From positions 31,286,369 to 31,350,368 of the forward strand of contig NC_087064.1 of the NCBI RefSeq assembly GCF_963678635.1: a stretch of 64,000 bases of DNA. Direction: 5' to 3'. The translations under genes were made by a program, and so were the position numbers. The notes under the pieces were generated by a model. That model had not been told where the DNA came from. It did no database searches and saw only the letters and a program-made list of their open reading frames with translations. Of this stretch, positions 60,401 to 64,000 are shown one piece after another. The DNA is from Symsagittifera roscoffensis. Its lineage: Eukaryota; Xenacoelomorpha; Acoela; Convolutidae. Each line of letters begins with the position of its first letter. Position 1 is the first letter of the stretch.

Positions 60401-62738
60401 GGGCTAAGATTTTTGTCGAAAAAAACCTTGAAAAAATTTTTTTTTTAAATTTTTTTGCAGAAGTTTTTTGAACAAAAGATTCACCTCGAGGTACTTTGGG
60501 AAGAAGGCGGCCATTCCGAATATGAGGAAGGAGTCACATGAGTTGCTGAGACTTAGGAGTAGAAAGGGTCTGTTGCCCACTATCAAGTCCTTAGTGGCCC
60601 CCCACACCTGTCTCAATTTAGTGGTGTGGTCCTCGTCACTACTCAGCAGAGTTCGCTCTAGTTCGCTTTCGTCTTTGTGAACTTCACTCACCCGCTGCGC
60701 CTGCACTTCTTTGTATCTGAAAGACAAACAGAACAAATAGATAGTTTATGGCAGCCAATTTTGGCCGTAACTTTAAGAAGTGCCTCACAAAAGACCATCA
60801 CACTACAAAAAAAATCAATTTTTGGCGAAAGGGCTGAAAAAAGCATAAAAAAGCAAAAATGCTATCAAAGACAAAACATCTAACAGTATTATTTTAAAAG
60901 ACATTTTTGGAATACTTGATCATCATGTAAGTTAACAACTTTTCAAACTTATATCAGAAAGTATCAGTAACTCACCCTGGCAAGCGCTTTGGATAAAGCG
61001 AAACTGGAACAGCGCACAACATCACCAGCACAGCTCCCAGAAGATACCCCGCCCACCAGGCGCCGATCCAGAGGGGGTTATCTTGACTCACTTCGAAGCT
61101 GTCGTCTCGAAACACTTTGTCAACATTCACGTACACTCGAAGAAAGAGAGCGCCAATTATGTACCCGCCAGTGGGTCCGACTAGAGAGAGACAGTAGAAG
61201 ATGCCCATGTAAAGTGAGCTGCGAGAAGGTAGGACGTTCTCGTCCAGGTAGACTATAGCTAGAACGTACAGAGGCACACAGCCTGCGCCCTGCAGAAACC
61301 GACCTGAAATTTCGAAATGATCCTTTTCCGAATTTTCTGACTACAGATTTGTTAAGTAAATTGTTTCTGAGATACTTTTCGCGTTTCTGAAGCAAAATGT
61401 ACTTAACACCCCCCCTTGTTGCTATGGTGCAATATTTAGGGGGAAGGGGTTAGTTAAACCGATGAATTTAAATGTACAATGTACAAATATCAACGGAGAA
61501 CTTTCTCTCACCGGCTGCGAACAGCAGAAAATAGACGCCTTTTGCGAAGAACCCTGTCTTGCTGTCCTGCACGAAGTCACAGTGACCTGATCTTCTGGTG
61601 AGGTCATCATCATCTTCGTTAAAAGTGTAGTTAAATGAGTCATTATCAGATATCCCGCACAGGTGTCCATTCTGAACGAGTGTCAAGTTGGATGACAGTT
61701 GGTAGCTGTCACTCAGAAAGTGGGGGGCTGAGTATAGCAGACAACCTGGAAAAAATGATAACTGACGACACGTAAGGAGCATGGATTTTTTACTCTGTTC
61801 AATTGATATTTCGACTGTGCTCAGCATATGTTTCGAAAGTCTTGGCCAAAAACGGTTCTGTTTTGACGTTATGTTGATCAAAAACCCGCAATCTCATTAG
61901 TAGAGCAAGATATTGTCTGCATTGAAGTCGACATATTGTCATTTTCAAGCTTAATACAAAATTCTGAGTTTTGGTAAGTTTTCCATTAATAATAATTTCA
62001 TTTCTGAGTTTTTGTTTATTGTGTCTTATGGCAATCTTCTTTCTATTGCTTTTACAGAATAATCAAAAAATCTCAAGTAGCTTTCAACATTAACACGTTT
62101 GAATCTTCATGAGCAATTACGTGCCAAAAAAAAACTTTTTAGTCAGGTGGCCCTTTTGGATTGATTTAATATAATTTTGCCTGCGAAGTGCATGCAAACA
62201 GCTCGATTGTCTTATTCAACTTTCCCCAATCCTATATCTAGAAAATCTTAGATATATATACCTTTCCATCGATATAGAGTCAAACTCCTCGATAAAACTA
62301 ACCTATGGAAAAGGACACAGCTCCGTATGCTATCCACTGACACTTATTCACATTGGAGCCTAAATAGCTGATGGGAATCAAAGTCAACGCAATTCCAACA
62401 TCACTCATGCTCAATAAAAAACCAGCCACCCAACTTTTGAAATCGTATCTGGTCTCGATACTCGATAAAGTTGTGGGTGCCTCGCCATAAAGAACCATGC
62501 CTTCGAAACACACAAGAAGAGATAAAAAGAGAAGAGCGCAATCCGAGTTGTTTAATTTTTGCATCAGTTTCGGAGTCCAAGCGCCGACGCCACAAAGTTC
62601 GGCTTTCTCGTTTTCGTCCGAGATGCTATCGTCTCTGCTTCCTGATTCTAACGGCTCTTTATTCGACAATAACGAGTCCATTTCGTCCTCGGCGCCCGTT
62701 TCCCGAACTCTTAGGTCGCCGACTCGAAACTTGTTCAT
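51480..62738 (-). CDS. SLCO: SLCO/OATP-type organic anion transporter, eight exons
   Basis: Sodium-independent organic anion transporter, a 12-helix membrane carrier of the OATP family. Minus-strand exons: 62738-62303, 61745-61512, 61303-60976, 60716-60485, 58357-58074, 57820-57532, 55728-55567 and 51704-51480. All have GT donors and AG acceptors. Phases 1, 1, 2, 0, 2, 0, 0 join to 730 codons including TAG, or 729 aa, slightly longer than usual. Residues about 302-307 read WIGAWW, the OATP superfamily signature. Exon 5 begins SQFNLTASSAAL, the conserved stretch after PKYLE. Exon 6 carries the Kazal-like extracellular loop (CNSECNCMDEDYFPLCG ... CHAGC ... CSC). Exon 7 has LRIVPGHQRSLALGL and IPGPVLIG. 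The N-terminal ~45 residues are acidic and cytosolic. The donor of exon 5 (GTTTGC) is weak and is chosen because it restores the frame into the Kazal exon. The substrate is unknown. Confidence 0.9.
51870..52055. repeat. 26-bp tandem repeat, about seven units, in the last OATP intron
   Basis: The unit is GTGCAAATCAAGCAAGATTC plus TTAGAA, with one or two substitutions per copy. It lies just upstream, in gene orientation, of the acceptor of the last exon (51704). Confidence 0.9.
52223..52345. repeat. 61-bp direct repeat, two units
   Basis: TAATAATCAT...ATAACTTTCGACTTTTCAAT...AAAAAATTGTACA occurs twice with a period of 61 bases and about three differences. Both units are in the last intron of the OATP gene. 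Confidence 0.9.
52795..53300 (+). repeat. MITE family B copy in the last OATP intron
   Basis: GCTCGTATCAGTGCGAAGCC, TGAATGTATCGACTGCG, GAGACGGATTAAATCTCAGC, TTACGCGTCATTAGCG, AACATATCTCGAG and GTCTGGGGAAAAAT occur in the family order. Confidence 0.7.
53785..53845 (-). repeat. MITE family B fragment
   Basis: Only the end of the family is present: GGGCAGTCGGATCATCCAGG then GTCCTGATACGGGCAGTCTTG. Confidence 0.55.
54265..54705 (+). repeat. MITE family B copy
   Basis: GGCTCGTATTAGGGTGGAGC, TTCCGGCAGCATTTTAAGG, AAGACAGATTAATAGTCCC, CCCATATCTTCACAAAAAC and GTCTGGATAGAAAAACCAC follow the family order. The copy is more diverged than that at 55.8 kb. Confidence 0.65.
55765..56260 (+). repeat. MITE family B copy in OATP intron 6
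   Basis: Begins ACTGCTCGTATCAGGGGTAA then GCCTTGAATGTTCCGACTGC. Continues through AAGACGGATCAATTGTCCC, ACTTTACAAAAAATAATCAC and GTTCTGGAGAAAAAAAC. Confidence 0.7.
56740..57305 (-). repeat. MITE family B copy, reverse orientation
   Basis: Contains, in reverse, CTTTACAATTAATCCATC, GATACGTTATTACGAG, CTGCTCCATATACCTTAG, GTCGGAACATTCAGGGCC and GACCTGATACGAGCAG, and ends in a GGAGCAATTGCTG tail. It lies in OATP intron 6. Confidence 0.65.
58365..59540. repeat. MITE family B fragments in OATP intron 4
   Basis: Short pieces of the family core: AAGCCCTGATTGTTCCC at 58384, GGTCGGAACATTCTGTGC at about 59012, and CACCCTGATACGAGCAG at about 59514. The two halves at 59.0 and 59.5 kb may be one interrupted copy. 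Confidence 0.45.
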
Positions 62739-63099
62739 AATTTATTGCGTCAAAATTTATTACAGTCAAGTTTTTCTATTAACAAAATTAAAAATCATGT
62801 GAACCAATTCATGTACTTTTCACATACGCTGTATGTTTGACTTTTTGGTTCGTTTTTAACAAGTTCAGAAGAGCTCTGATAATTAGTCTACATTTTAGCT
62901 TTGCATTGATTCAGAACAATATAAGAACTGAATTAGCCACTTGCCGAACAAAAGAGTAAAAGGACGAAGTGCGGCTTTCTACAATTTTAGAATGTTCTTT
63001 GTGAACATTTTAAACGAACGAAAAACTTGAAAAATGGGTTACATTTAGGTAAATAGTGGGGGGCGTTAGACAGTGCCGAAGTTAGAGAGTGCCGAAAAA

Positions 63100-63364
63100 G
63101 GCGGGAAATATTGGAACGCAATTTAAGAGGCTAGCTTTTGGCGGGAAAATTAATAATGACACTTGAAACTTGTTCAGACTCAATTTTGGCGCCATAATCG
63201 ATGAGCAAACAAAACTTTCTTTTCCTTTCTCAATTAGTTCACGACAAATAAACTTGTTCAGACTCAATTTTGGCGCCAAAATCGATGAGCAAACAAAACT
63301 TTCTTTTCCTTTCTCAATTAGTTCACGACAAATAAACTTGTTCAGACTCAATTTTGGCGCCAAA
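63100..63364. promoter_or_regulatory. Cluster of E2F-type motifs upstream of the OATP gene
   Basis: E2F factors bind TTTSSCGC-type sites. This segment has GGCGGGAAA at 63100-63108, TTTTGGCGGGAAAA at about 63137-63150, and TTTTGGCGCC palindromes near 63183, 63267 and 63351. All are inside the MITE. Whether any factor binds or whether the OATP gene responds is inference. Confidence 0.4.
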
Positions 63365-63419
63365 ATCGATGAGCAAACAAAACTTTCTTTTCTTTTCTCA
63401 ATTAGTTCACGACAAATAA
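63168..63419. repeat. Three 84-bp tandem repeats with GGCGCC palindromes
   Basis: Units start at 63168, 63252 and 63336, each beginning ACTTGTTCAGACTCAATTTT and containing TTTTGGCGCCAAAATCG (CAT instead of CAA in the first). Because 84 is a multiple of three, repeated frames stay open on both strands (93 and 115 codons). These are products of the repeat, not genes. Confidence 0.95.
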
Positions 63420-63612
63420 GTCAGTTTCTGCACTCTTTAACAAATTTTCGGCACTCTTTAACAAATTTTTGTTTTCGGCACTCTCTTACTTCGGCACTGT
63501 CTTACCCAACCAAATAGTGTAGTTCAAATTTATTTACGGTTTTTCACAGCCCAGTTCGAGAATATGGCTATATTTCAGACCGAGGGGGCTATCATTTGAC
63601 GGTTACTTAGCA

Positions 63613-63748
63613 GTATTTAGACAACCGCGTGTTCAGACACTGTATTAACCAATCAGAATCGAGACAAGGAAGATATGAAATTCATTTCTTTCCTTGTCTC
63701 GGTTCTGATTGGTTAATACAGTGTCTGAATACGCGGTTGTCTAAATAC
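63613..63748. repeat. 136-bp foldback (palindromic) repeat
   Basis: The left arm begins GTATTTAGACAACCGCG and includes CAGACACTGTATTAACCAAT. The right arm is its reverse complement with three or four differences, ending CGCGGTTGTCTAAATAC. Arms are about 57 bases with a short loop around GATATGAAATTC. It is a MITE of foldback type. No clear target duplication was found. Confidence 0.85.
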
Positions 63749-64000
63749 AGACCGCACTCCCATTTGACATGCTCAGACTTTGTTTGAAACTATGCGCGCA
63801 GACTGCGAGTTTGAGCCTGTGGTAATCATCAATATTTTGGTCCCAAATTAAATTGATTGGGTTTATGAAAGTCTGAATAAGAAATGGAACCTGATCTAAA
63901 CTACATTTTATAATATTAACCAATTATATTCCATCTAACTAACAACCCACTTATTTGTAAGTGCTGAAATTACTTGTAATTTCAGCACCAGAGAGATTTG

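Larger units (their letters stand above)
63051..63519. mobile_element. 453-bp MITE-like element with 8-bp target duplication
   Basis: AAATAGTG occurs at 63051-63058 and again at 63512-63519, flanking an element whose ends are inverted repeats of about 40 bases. The left end has GTTAGACAGTGCCGAAGTTA then GAGAGTGCCGAAAA. The right end, reverse complemented, has GTAAGACAGTGCCGAAGTAA then GAGAGTGCCGAAAA. The interior carries three 84-bp tandem units. An 8-bp target duplication fits the hAT superfamily, but no transposase is encoded, so the superfamily is inference. It lies about 320 bases upstream of the OATP start codon. Confidence 0.8.

Noticed and set aside
60989-61258. Plus-strand 89-codon frame
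   Set aside because: Antisense shadow of OATP exon 3, which carries the WIGAWW signature.
63082-63517. Protein genes with three 28-residue repeats on either strand
   Set aside because: The frames stay open only because the 84-bp repeat unit is a multiple of three and lies inside a MITE.

Overview
This is AT-rich eukaryotic DNA, most likely from an invertebrate animal. The genes have GT-AG introns of a few hundred bases to several kb. One gene is an organic anion transporter with the extracellular Kazal-type cysteine module typical of animals, and two regions hold relics of BEL/Pao retrotransposons. I cannot name the species. No bacterial features (operons, Shine-Dalgarno starts, CRISPR) are present.

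Layout. 0-6.2 kb: decayed Ty3/gypsy-like retroelement on the minus strand (protease, nucleocapsid-like and gag pieces), then an LTR-like block. 6.4-9.1 kb: dispersed repeats, including an inverted-repeat element. 9.6-32.05 kb: a cluster of membrane transporters of the BT1 (folate/biopterin transporter-like, MFS) type. It holds an exon-1 relic at 9.6 kb, gene 1 (17.35-21.77 kb, interrupted by a 200-N gap), a second exon-1 relic at 23.5 kb and an intact four-exon gene 2 (24.0-29.9 kb, 533 aa). Each gene is followed by a degenerate minisatellite built on a CTCGAGCACGGTCGAAAC-like unit, so gene and array appear to have been duplicated together. 32.7-34.6 kb: decayed BEL/Pao pol on the minus strand. 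35.5-38.3 kb: simple and degenerate repeats. 38.9-41.1 kb: a second BEL/Pao pol fragment, plus strand, broken by frameshifts and a stop. 40.55-50.67 kb: a direct tandem duplication of about 5.06 kb. Each unit carries the end of the Pao integrase, a decayed Artemis/SNM1C-like nuclease gene and several MITEs. 51.5-62.7 kb: a complete eight-exon SLCO/OATP gene on the minus strand (predicted 729 aa) whose introns are packed with one MITE family. 63.05-63.75 kb, upstream of that gene: a 453-bp MITE-like element with 8-bp target duplications that carries several E2F-type motifs, then a 136-bp foldback repeat.

The real coding content is therefore two tandem BT1-like transporters, one OATP transporter and two copies of an Artemis-like pseudogene. 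The rest is transposon debris and tandem repeats. The most unusual items are the BT1-like pair in what looks like an animal genome, the paired CTCGAG arrays, the duplicated Artemis-like relic with different lesions in each copy, and the E2F-site-bearing MITE next to the transporter start.

All exon boundaries were worked out by eye from splice signals, reading-frame continuity and comparison between paralogs. No database search was run.
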